Assembly (NCBI GenBank): GCA_030248295.1
Contig: JASANH010001593.1
Span: 1-64,000 of the forward strand
Direction: 5' to 3'
Length of the DNA: 64,000 nucleotides
From: Mesodorylaimus sp. YZB2_4
Lineage: Eukaryota; Nematoda; Enoplea; Dorylaimida; Dorylaimidae
Below, in pieces: positions 46,911-57,050 of the stretch. Each line of letters starts with the position of its first letter. Positions within the stretch are counted from its first letter, which is position 1. A program made the translations under genes and the position numbers. The notes below the pieces were generated by a model. That model was not told the origin of the DNA, made no database searches, and saw nothing but the letters and a program-made list of their open reading frames with translations.

Positions 46911-47394
46911 AAATCTAAAAAAATTTGTTACAATAAAAAATGAAAGAAATCGCTAGAATAATTAGGGACATATTTGATTTCAATCAACACTCGTAACTAG
47001 TCCACGGAAGCTTCAGAACAAGATTGGGAAAAGTACAGGAGGTTTTTTTGCAACTCTGGAGACTTCTGCTCATAATCTGTGGGAAAAAGGAGAAGAGACA
47101 GACCTCTAGTTGGCCCAATGATTCCTTGCCCAAATGGAGCCAGCTAAATACTCAACAGGACTATCGTAAAAAATTAAAGCAAGTGGAAAGGAAAAGGTGA
47201 CTGTGGAGTATCAGAAGGCTAGAGAATTAGGCATGCGTCTGTGACTGCAAAAGTTGAGAAAGAAGGAAATAAACACTTGTAATAAAAGGTGAGGCAGTGA
47301 GTAATTATTCGCGGGACCTGAATATTAGCATTTCATGTAGCGAATATTGTTTTTCACTGAAAAAAAAGTCACTTAATGCCATAAACCCGTTAAC
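46911..47394. other. Intergenic stretch, no gene recognised
   Basis: Nothing beyond short random frames. Confidence 0.4.
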
Positions 47395-47860
47395 GTAGTC
47401 AATCAATCACAAGATCAGAAAAAGATGCAATAGCTAAATGGTAAAACCACTTGCATCAATCAGTTGGCCTTTTCGTTGACTTCAATTCCTTCTCCCTTCA
47501 TAGAGTACAGAGAACGACAAGGTGAGACAACTAACAGTCTTAAAAACACATCGATAAGAGCACCAGATTGCTCAGAGACTATCACTTTTTTCGCGAATGG
47601 CAAAGTGACATCATAGAAGAACTTTCTTTCGTGAACCGTTCCCAGCTTTTACTGATAAGTGCGAAGAAATTGTCTCCTTAGCCCCCTTTGCAATCCCACT
47701 TTGAAATATTTGTTGAATGGAAACTAAAAAAATCCGTTGTGTGTGTAATACTAAACAAAAATAGGAACAATCATTGCACATTATCTATCACACATCTGCA
47801 CTCGTTGCAACAGGAGATTCGATCTTGAGAAAATGCATTCTCAATCACCCATTTGTTTTT
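47395..47860 (+). repeat. Segmental duplication upstream of locus G (partner upstream of D)
   Basis: Collinear with about 25960-26650, with several deletions. The copy stops before the shared upstream element seen at D, which is absent here. Confidence 0.7.
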
Positions 47861-47995
47861 TTCTCAATCACCCAAGAGAAGCCGCTTCGCCTGACTCTCC
47901 AATTGTGACTGACTCCACTGTAAGTGATAATGAAGACTGTAATGTTTCCTGAAACTCCCACTGTATTGGTCACATCTTGCAGTCAGATACGTGAC

Positions 47996-48910
47996 ATGTT
48001 ACATGGCACTAGAATGCTCATTTTCGTAGCTGCAGTTCTAATTTCTTATGGCCAAGGTGAACTGAGTATCTGGCGCCTTTCACGCATCACAGCGCTAACC
48101 TCTGTAGGGTCCCGATGTGACGTATCGGCTTGCACGCATCTGCAAGGAGTCGTGGATGGCGCACGATGCTTCTTCATCGGAAATCAGACGTCCAATTGGA
48201 ACAACGCTTGGAAAATTTGCGAAGATCTGGGCGGAATCCTAGCCCAAGTTCACGCTAATAGCGAGTACCAGAAAGTTTTGGCCATGTGGCAGGTGCACAG
48301 CTGTGAAGATGCAGGGGCCATATTAATTTCACAAGCTTCACGACTTTAGAGTTTAGGAAAGAGCGATATAAATATCGCCTTGCGAAGAGACGTCGACATT
48401 TTAGGAAAGCCACGCTCCATAACTAACGGCACGACTTATTGGTATGACGGACCGACAACGAAAAATGTTCAGTTGTCAGCTGGGAAGACATGGGTACGAC
48501 AACATTGCGGCGAAGTCGACATTGGGTACATTGGTGGGTACACAACACAGGGAGACGTCTTCCTGTGTCTCCCATATTATCTACATACTACTAGACTGTA
48601 TGATCTTCCTTGCGAGCGCTCAACCTGCGACAAACTCTTGAATTGCAGTTCGTCAGGAGCACTACACCATGTCGAACGTGTGCACTAAAGCTCCCATCGA
48701 AACGATGCCCTTAACGCAGCCGGATGACTGTGCCCAATAATGTCACCGAAAACTTGTTGTCGGAGCTTCAAGCTCGTTCAAAGCGGTGGCGTAGTTTCTT
48801 GCCAGTTGTTCTCGTTCTCGATATTGGACGTCGCATGTGCCAAAACAGACACCTGCCCAACAGCTAAATTGGCTGATGCTCAATGCGTCCACTACAACTA
48901 TGTTTCTTAG
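47996..48910 (+). pseudogene. Locus G: decayed CTLD-PAN gene
   Basis: Exon 1 (47996-48056, leader MLHGTRMLIFVAAV...GQ) and exon 2 (48108-48292; ARCFFIG, W.NAWKICEDLGG) look intact. Exon 3 starts at 48350 and keeps homology to about 48540, with a Cys lost (GKPRSI for G.PCSI). The rest of the lectin fold, including the FND..CD end, is replaced by unrelated sequence, and only about 110 bp separate it from the PAN exon (48649-48910). That exon has TAA after CAQ and a one-base deletion a few codons later. Upstream DNA and the QEHYTMSNVC start of the PAN exon tie G to D. A truncated secreted product from exons 1-3 cannot be excluded. Confidence 0.8.
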
Positions 48911-51473
48911 AAGGCTCGACCTGCTCCGCGTACAAATAGCATGATATTGTGGTCAGGGTAGGATTGACGCCTGTTCTGGAGCATGTGGTTCAAAGTTGCT
49001 CTAATAAAAAATGCGATAAGGAGGGAGCCGATAATAAATTATTCTCTCGTGAGAATTCTTGGCTTGACTTGACTAATCTCAGAAATATTGCTGACGACCC
49101 TGGCGTTGACAAAGGGTCAGTCAATCAGGGTTTTGACAGATTTCTGACCATTTCTAAGAAGCTTGGCATCGGTGAGTAGAACGAAACGAATATATCCCGA
49201 AAACTCGGTGAAACTCAAACTACGTAGAGTAGAATGCTCTGATTTCTACTTCACTGCAGGTCAAAAAGTGTTAATGGATCAACCTGATGTCGCCCCTGAG
49301 CAGTGAAATTTGACTTGGGAGGCGACAAGACAAAGTTGCTGACGTTTCAATGAGACTGCGGTGACCATCGTCAGACAGCAGATGACACACACACACACAG
49401 CAGACAGCCAAGCGAGTGGTGTGGGACAGGCTGCACGGCAGCGCACGTATGTCTAGCTGCATGCGCCATGTCCGGCTCATGTAATTGCGTGCGTGCGCTA
49501 CTGCCCATGCTCGGTTTTAGGATCTTTATAACAAAAACACCTAGACGTAGATCCTTATTATTATTGATTCTGAAATTTTTTCTTCATTTCCTTTCGAGAA
49601 ACTGGGCGTGATAATAATGTTTTATTATGTCATAAAAATGTTTCGCGGGGTCGACTTGCAGAAGTTACGATGTGTTTTTCACCCCCTCTGCCTGTTCATC
49701 ATTTTTACGTCCTAGCCCAGTTTGCCTCCTGGCAGGCTTGAAATCCAAGACCCTATATTTTAAACCTGCCAGGGGACAAACCAAGAACTGTTGGTTCGAT
49801 TTTGAGTCCTTCCATCGGTGGCGCCGCCATCGATGCTAACATCAAAGAATATCATAATGACTGGGACGACGCTATGTATCAACTTCGCGGTAAGAAAAGG
49901 TGCGAGCCGTCAATATACCACACAAAAACAACTCCTGCAGATATTGCTATCATTTGCTCGATATAGTCAACTGAAGTTTCTCCTGAAACATCTATACTGT
50001 CTTAATCCATTTCTTAAACTGGACGTTGGGTCATTTCAGACTTATTGCATCTAAAAATTATGCTGTCAGTCTGCATTTTGTTACCTTCCTCACTCCACAG
50101 CTAATATGCCGCGCTGGTTCTGAAATATCAGATCAGGTGGGTTTTGCCATCAGGTCACGGGAACTAGACGGTCACGGGTAGATTTATTTCCAGCTTCTCG
50201 ACGCGTTTTTCCCGCCCTAACTTTTGTTCGAGGTATTGTGTTTCGTGTCTATGAACACATCTTGAGAGTTAAACATCGTAGAAAATTAAGGCATACTTAG
50301 GTTATCTCGATTGTGTTTTATTTTGGGGTCGCTTTCGCGGTTATTTTACGCCCACTTCGTCGTTCATTTTTCTTCGCCCAGCTCAGCCAAGAATTTTAGC
50401 AACCGGTGAGTGTATGTAAGCCACTGCTGGCAAATACTAGGGCGGGAGGTGTACGGAAATCTGGGAAAGGGAGTCGACGAGTGATAGAAAACATGGAAGT
50501 CGGTTTAGATCGAGCTGATGAATTATCAGCCGGCACATAGCTTGTGTCGCAGCTTCTAGATCGACGGACGAGCCTGAACAGTTCCAAATTGGTTTTATCG
50601 AAATCCGGTAAAATTACTGCGACGCGATTTTTTGTACGCACGCAGCCAGATAAACACTTTAACGAAGGTAGCAGAGGTCAATGATACTGAATATTTTTGT
50701 GATGGAAAAACATAAATTTCAGACAAAAGGGATTCTTCCGTCTGATCGCAGTCGATAAGCGAATGACACTACAGCGGACCAGGAGGTGTTGCCAGTTACT
50801 GTCAAACGTGACTGCGTATGGAGAAGAATAATCGAGACCAACCACACTAGACAAAAATTATATTGCGGTCTCCCGCTTAAGAGCCGTTTTTCCTAACGGT
50901 CGACCTCCTGAGGCACAAACTTTTTTGACACCATCAAAAAATCATTGTATTTGATGCATTATTCATCGCTGATTCCGAAAATCACCTAAAAAATTTCTAG
51001 CTCGAGCCGATCGAAAGTTGTATCGATTTAACGTAAGGTTCCCCCAAAAATCGCAAAAATCTGTACATGTATTTTTCAGCCAAAGATTCCTCAAAAACTA
51101 CGCGACCTGTAACAGAGTTTCATACAACGTTTTGTAGCGCATAAAATTTGCTACAGGATGGTGTTATTAAAACTGAAAAAGGTTCAGTCCCTGTTAAGAT
51201 AAATAAGGTAGAACAGACAGAAGCCAAAAAAATTTTAGAGCGCGAAAAATGCAAAAATGATGTTTTCTCACCAATTTCCCGAAAGAATATTTTTGTTTTT
51301 TTTCCAGAAATAGGTCTTCACATATGACATATTCCGAAGTATTACCGGACAAAAGTGCCCACCCTGTGAGAGCGGGCTCCCCCAAGTATCGAAAAACGGC
51401 GCTTTTCTCACGATTTTTCACACATTTTTGGAGATTTGAAGTTCCCGCTCGCAAGCCAGCCTGCGCCAAGTGT
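48911..51473. other. Intergenic stretch, no gene recognised
   Basis: A (CA)n run lies at 49386-49399 and a short inverted repeat (CCTCCTGGCAGG/CCTGCCAGGGG) at 49727-49778. No coding or RNA gene could be supported. Confidence 0.4.
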
Positions 51474-52148
51474 GCCGACGGGGTTCACAGCCCGCCCGCC
51501 ATCGTCAGAGGAAGTCGGTGTCCTGTCCAGGATGCCCTCGCGTGGAGGTACTCTTAGTGGAGACGCGCAGAGGGGAACTGCTGTGTGTGTGCTGGTCCCC
51601 GCAGCCTTTCTTGAAAGGTTTGACTCCTGGCCAGCTATGGGGGCAAAACGAGCCTGGGGTAACAAAATTTTTCAAAAAAGTCCCACTTATATCATTTTCT
51701 TCGGGCTCGATTAGCTCCCCCCCGGCTTACGCACAGCCTGTACACAGTTGTTGCGCATAGCACTATAAGCTACTTTTTAATTTCCCGCCATTTCTTTATC
51801 GCTAAAATAAAACTACGGTTATCTTCAGGGATTATACTTTTATATATAGGCAATGTCAGAATCTGATGGGGCACAAGCAGACATTCTATTATTGTGCTGT
51901 ATCCTCAGTGATTCCGTAACAATTGTGTTCGGATGATCAAAATACGCAAAAATGAATGGGGAATCATAGTAAGGAGATAAAAGTTCTTATAAAAAATTTT
52001 GGGAAATGGTATGCTTCGCAAAACGATGCGCCGCGCATTACCGCAACCCGCCGCGGTGCTCACAAGGTAGGTGGCGGGTTAGAACACAAGACTGACTCGC
52101 GCACTCCAGAACAAACTACAATCGATCCCGTTTTACCAGTCGATCCTT

Positions 52149-54364
52149 CTATGGAACGTAGTTGTAGTGGGTGCATTGAGCATCGGCCGGCTTCGTGCTT
52201 GGGCATTTCGGACAGACGTCAAGGGTCGACAACGAAAACAGTTGGCATGAAAATCCGCCGCTGTCTTGGATGTAATTGAAGCTTCGACACCAAGTTTTCT
52301 GATGACATGTTCCGGCACAGTCTTGCAGTTGAGTGGCTGGTATCGTTTCGATGGGGATTTCGGTCATGCACACGTCCGATTTTGTGTAAGTCTCATCACG
52401 ATCTAAAATTGAAGAGATTTGTCACACATTTAATGTACGTACTTCACAGCGAGGAAGAGGGTTACAGTTGCTGCGAGTTAGAACGCGTTAGTTCTTGCCC
52501 TCGCTGTAATTCTGCCTGTCACTTTCGCATTTCCCCCACCTTGACGAAGATAAGAAGGCTGAGTTGCAGTTTCTGCTGAATGCGCGAAACTAGTGCAAGA
52601 ATTGCAGGGTGTTTATAGAGAGTGACGACTATGCATATTTCGATTCTGTGCCCTGCTAGACAGATCCACGTTAAAGCTGGAGGCAGCGTCTGTTTGTGAC
52701 GGCAACGAAATCGTGTGGATGGATGCAAAGCACTGGCCGTGTGTGGGAGCTTGCACGCTTAGAAAACTGATAAGCCAAAGCCTAGGATGAGAAAGAAAGT
52801 GATAAGACGTGCAAGAAACCAAGGGAGACGGTTTATGCGATATCCCATGTAAATATAACCCTTTTCAAACTTATACTGTATAATTAGTCATGGTCCATAT
52901 CCAATTCACTTGTGCAAATGTTTGTACCATTGGTACAGAGCAAGCTCGACTCACCCTAAAAAAAAGTTCCCTGGAACTGAGTTAGTATGCGAGGATTGCA
53001 AGTCATTTTTTGTTATTTTGAGGAGGCGGCTGCATTGGCGATGCATACACGGGACATGACTGCTTTTTAGCTGAGGCTGCTGCATCGAGATATTTTGTTC
53101 TTTTAAAGGGGAAATCACAACAGCTTGAACAATCTTAATTCAATATAACAGAATGTCGTTAAAAAGTCAGAGAAATTATCTACTCAGGAAAAAAATGGGG
53201 CATTAACGATTTCGTTGCAGTGGTAAATAGTCGCTGCCGCTGAGCTTGACGTGTGTCTGCCTAACTGGATACAGAATCGAAATATGCGTTCGGCAAGACC
53301 CCAGGACAGTGCGTTTGCCAGTGCGGACTAATCGCACCAGTCGCAGACCGACAGTGCGATTACCAGCGTGTCGACTATATCGACTAAGACTTGATTAACA
53401 CTGGGAAAATGATTTCGAAAAACAGCATCCAATGCGGTTAACGGAGCATATTGGCTAGCTGCTAAGGTCCTGCCTTTTGCAACTTATTGAGAAGGGTTAA
53501 ACTAATCGTAAGTGTTGAAAGTTCGTGACTTCGTAGTATTATGATGGCATTGTTTTCAGGCGTACAAAGTTATGTCAATGTGACATCAAAGGTTCTAAGA
53601 AGCGTCCTGGAACACCATGTACTGATGAAAGCTCAGGCAGGGTGACATGTCGTGTCCGCTTTCGAGACCAGCTGTCTTGAGAAAAGAAAACTTTGATAAC
53701 CTTACGTATCTCTCTTGCCAAATGTCTTACTTGGAAATTGGCAGAGGGCAAAAAACTTGTAGTCCAAGTCGCAGGCCAGGTCATTGAAAGTGTGATTGGG
53801 GTCGATTGTCAGGCAATATTCGCCGCCGATGTCGAGTCCGCCGCATTGGCTCCTAATCCATGTCTTTCCAGCTTGCAATCGAACATTTTTCGTCGTCGGC
53901 CCGTCAAACCAATATGTCTCGTTCTTTGAAATTGAGCATGGCTGTCCGACAATTCCAGTGTCTCGTTGCAGGGCGATATTCATAAAATTCCTTCCAAGTC
54001 TCTGAAAAACCCAAACATTCGTATCAGATCGACCAGCACTTATCTCTGTTACTGACCCCGCCCATGCTTAAAATCTTGTCGTATTCGCTATCAGTGTGAA
54101 CCTGGGCCAGAATTCCGCCCTGGTCCTCGCAAAGTTTCCAAGCGTCGTTCCAATTTGATGTCAGACTGCTGAGGAAAAAGCATCGTGCGCCATCCAAAAC
54201 TCCTTGCCGCTGTATGCATTCTGACTCGTTGCATTTGGACTCTAAATTACAACTTCAGCACCGTGGATGATACTACAATGGGCATTTTCTGTGCCGAGCT
54301 TACGTTGCGCATCAGATATTGGAGCAACGGCGAAGAAAATCAAGATTGCACTTAAGTATGCCAT
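52149..54364 (-). CDS. Locus H: secreted CTLD-PAN protein, 256 aa, twin of E
   Basis: Exons in transcript order are 54364-54304, 54241-54057, 54001-53731 and 52402-52149 (61, 185, 271 and 254 nt; total 771). The leader differs from that of E at one residue (ILIFF for IFIFF). The first cysteine region reads KCNESECIQRQG, where E has QCEKSECTQRQG. The second half has TYWFDGPTTKNVRLQAGKTW, GGEYCLTIDP and FNDLACD. The PAN exon is the short type with all eight cysteines (VCPKCPST). Differences from E are spread over both domains and keep the frame, consistent with a working gene. It is divergent from I, with 2.4 kb between the start codons. Confidence 0.85.
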
Positions 54365-54441
54365 GTCGCATTCGGAGGCCACCGAAGGAGGGACACTGCG
54401 GACCCGCATGTGAAAATTGCTCCATAAGAGCTATGGAATGG

Positions 54442-54491
54442 AAGGCGTTAGCCATGTAGCTGAGCAACTCGTCGCCTTTGTGCTGGTCACC
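54442..54491 (-). promoter_or_regulatory. Shared upstream element (copy at H)
   Basis: Same core as at E (GGTGACCAGCACAAAGGCGA, then GAGTTGCTCAGCT). The TATA-like TTATAAAG of E reads TTATGGAG here, so promoter strength may differ between the twins. Confidence 0.55.
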
Positions 54492-55529
54492 ACTCGAGTG
54501 AATGTCAATCAATCTCGCGAAAACGGCAGTCAATCTCTCTTAGTTTTAGGCACATATGTACTGTAGAAGGACAATCTCTCTTGGATATTAAATGCCAGCA
54601 CAATGACAACGAACGATCGTGAGTGCTCAAATTGAAAAGACTCTCTTAATCAAGGCTAAAATTGCTTTGTTACATGGAAACAGGTGCTCGATAGATTCTG
54701 CTGTGGATAGACATTAATTTTGACTGACGTCTACTCTGATATTTTTGATTATATAACCAAAATTTACATTGGGAAATCGCATGCCGAATCTACGTGAGGA
54801 AAAGGGTCGCGGAGTTTCCAACAGTTTCAAATAAGAATTAGTCATGTCAGCTGGTTTATTACAAGACTAGTAAAATCAGTCTACAAGCAACCAAATCATC
54901 CTTTCTTCTAGTCGCTTTAGGCGAAGCTTTTTCGCTCTTGTTGTACGTAATGGACTGATCCTCAAATTTAAGAAACGCTTTTTTCCTGAGGGTCGAGGTT
55001 TTCTGGTTTTTAGAAAGACACTAGAAAATGGCTTCCTCCACTCGCAATTTTCCACTTGCTCGCTCCGCTCTCAGAAGCTTCTATTCAGTGGTGGCTTATA
55101 TGTGCGACAGTGTGTCTACAAAATGCAGTGCAACTTTAAAGAAGCTCACCAAAACCGTACAGGAAAGCGAGCGAAGTATCGAAAAGATGAACGTGAAAGC
55201 AACGTTTTTCCTCGAAATTCTCCCTGGGGTAGAAATTTTCTCAAATGGGTCCCAGACGGGGAAGAATAACCAGAGGGGGAGGATCCCTAGAGGGGAGAAA
55301 ATAAACCTCAAACATTCTCAGCGCGCCAGAAAGTAACTTTTTTTCACATAGGTATCAGTTATAGAAAGATAGACTGTCAAGCCTCTCAACAGGTACTGCC
55401 AGCTGTGGTCAGTTCAATACTTCTTTTCCAGTATGCGTGCTGCGCATAAGTCAATCAATAAGTACGATATTGTCGTCTTCAACCTCATCTCCATCATCGG
55501 ACTCTCCAAAAAAACATTTTCTGGAAAAG

Positions 55530-57050
55530 GTTGTCTCTGTATCCTTGCCTGGCCCGCCCTTCATCCTCATCCCAAGGTGGGCAAATTCTCAATTTCTGTG
55601 GGAAATTCAACTAACCTGCCGAAGTAAGATTGAAAATTGCAATTAAGCGGTGTAAAACACTTTTTGGTGTCAAAAAAGCGCTGCAAAGTTGCAATTATCC
55701 GAGGTTGACATACAGGTAAAACATTGCCAAAAAATCAGCGAGCGGGGACTCGTAGCAATTATCTGGAATTTGCAATTATTCGAGGTCGACTGTGTCTAAA
55801 TTCCAAACTTTATCTTCACAAATTGTATTTTTTCTAGCATTGATCGCTGGTGCTCTTCGTAGATGTGCACTTCTAAGAGGAGTTGTCTGGCTTGTGTGCT
55901 CTATGCAGCATAAAAGAAAAACAAATAAAGTCTATATAAGGGAAGCACGGATCGTTGGTGTAAACCTTAACATCCCAAAAACACTTGTGTTTTTACGTGC
56001 CCTAATGTTTTCCTTAAACATAAAGGCCAAAGTTTTGATCTCTGCATGAAAAACCTTGGCCGAATCATGTGACGAATTCATTTTTCAAACAGGTTTCCAG
56101 CCTTTCATGATTCGAAAGCATAATTTTCATTGAGTAATGACAGTTTCTATTGTCAGGTTTTCAATGGCGTACAAACCTATCATCCCAACTTGTTCTTCTC
56201 CTGGGCAACCTTAGTAGACAATGTGTCCTTAAAAACGGGCTCTTACCTGTCATAGATCTAATGACTATTGAATTCAAGTTTCCTGTTTATTGCGGCGTAA
56301 TTCCTGAATCACAAAATCATTTTTATCGAAGCAATCATATCACTGAGTCTTTAAATCATGTAATTCATTATTATCTATAATAACAAGCGCTTTTTTTCAA
56401 AAGGTTCAACCATCTAGTTTAAAACAGCCAGTTGCCCAGGTCAGTTACAGACAAACGACACAAATCCTGATTCCTCTATTGGCAGATCACAATCAAAAAA
56501 CCACTTACATTATGCCAAACAGAACGCTTTGCGTGAGAGAAAAAGTTGAAAAGAAAATGACTGAAATTTGGGCGCCTAATCAATACATTTTAGGTCCAGA
56601 TATCTCATCACTCATTTGTGATTACTTTGGGCGTCACCAAATAATCAAGAGAAACTTGTCGTGCATAAGCAAGCCCTCTGTAAACCCGGTGTTAGCCATT
56701 CTCATGTAGAGTTCACGTACAGACACCTTCTGTGACTTCCCTTCTGTACTGTAGATGCTAACATGATGAAATGTTTTGGAGCATTGCTTCTTCTGAGTGC
56801 AGTCAGGATTTCTGAGGCCCAGAGTAAGTTAGTTTCACTGATTTGGGCAGTATGATGCGCCCATATATGCGTCTGTTCAGGGTGTCAATGCGACGCGTCG
56901 GCATGCACGCAACTGCGAGGAGTTTTGGACGGCGCGCGATGCTTTTTCATCGGAAATCGGACGTCAAATTGGAACGACGCTTGGAAAATTTGCGAGGCTC
57001 AGGGTGGAATTCTGGCCCAGGTTCACACTGACAACGAATACCGAAAGATT
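55530..57050. repeat. Segmental duplication, copy 2, upstream region and 5' exons of I
   Basis: Partner of 42003-43660. It covers the whole region between the divergent H and I starts on the I side, plus exons 1-2 of I. Confidence 0.85.

Larger units (their letters stand above)
51474..55500. repeat. Segmental duplication, copy 2 (contains locus H)
   Basis: Partner of 34834-38290 in the same orientation. It begins inside the SINE body, so the tRNA-like head seen at 34612 is missing. It is directly continuous with the I upstream block (about 55530), without the 3.7 kb present between E and F. Confidence 0.85.
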
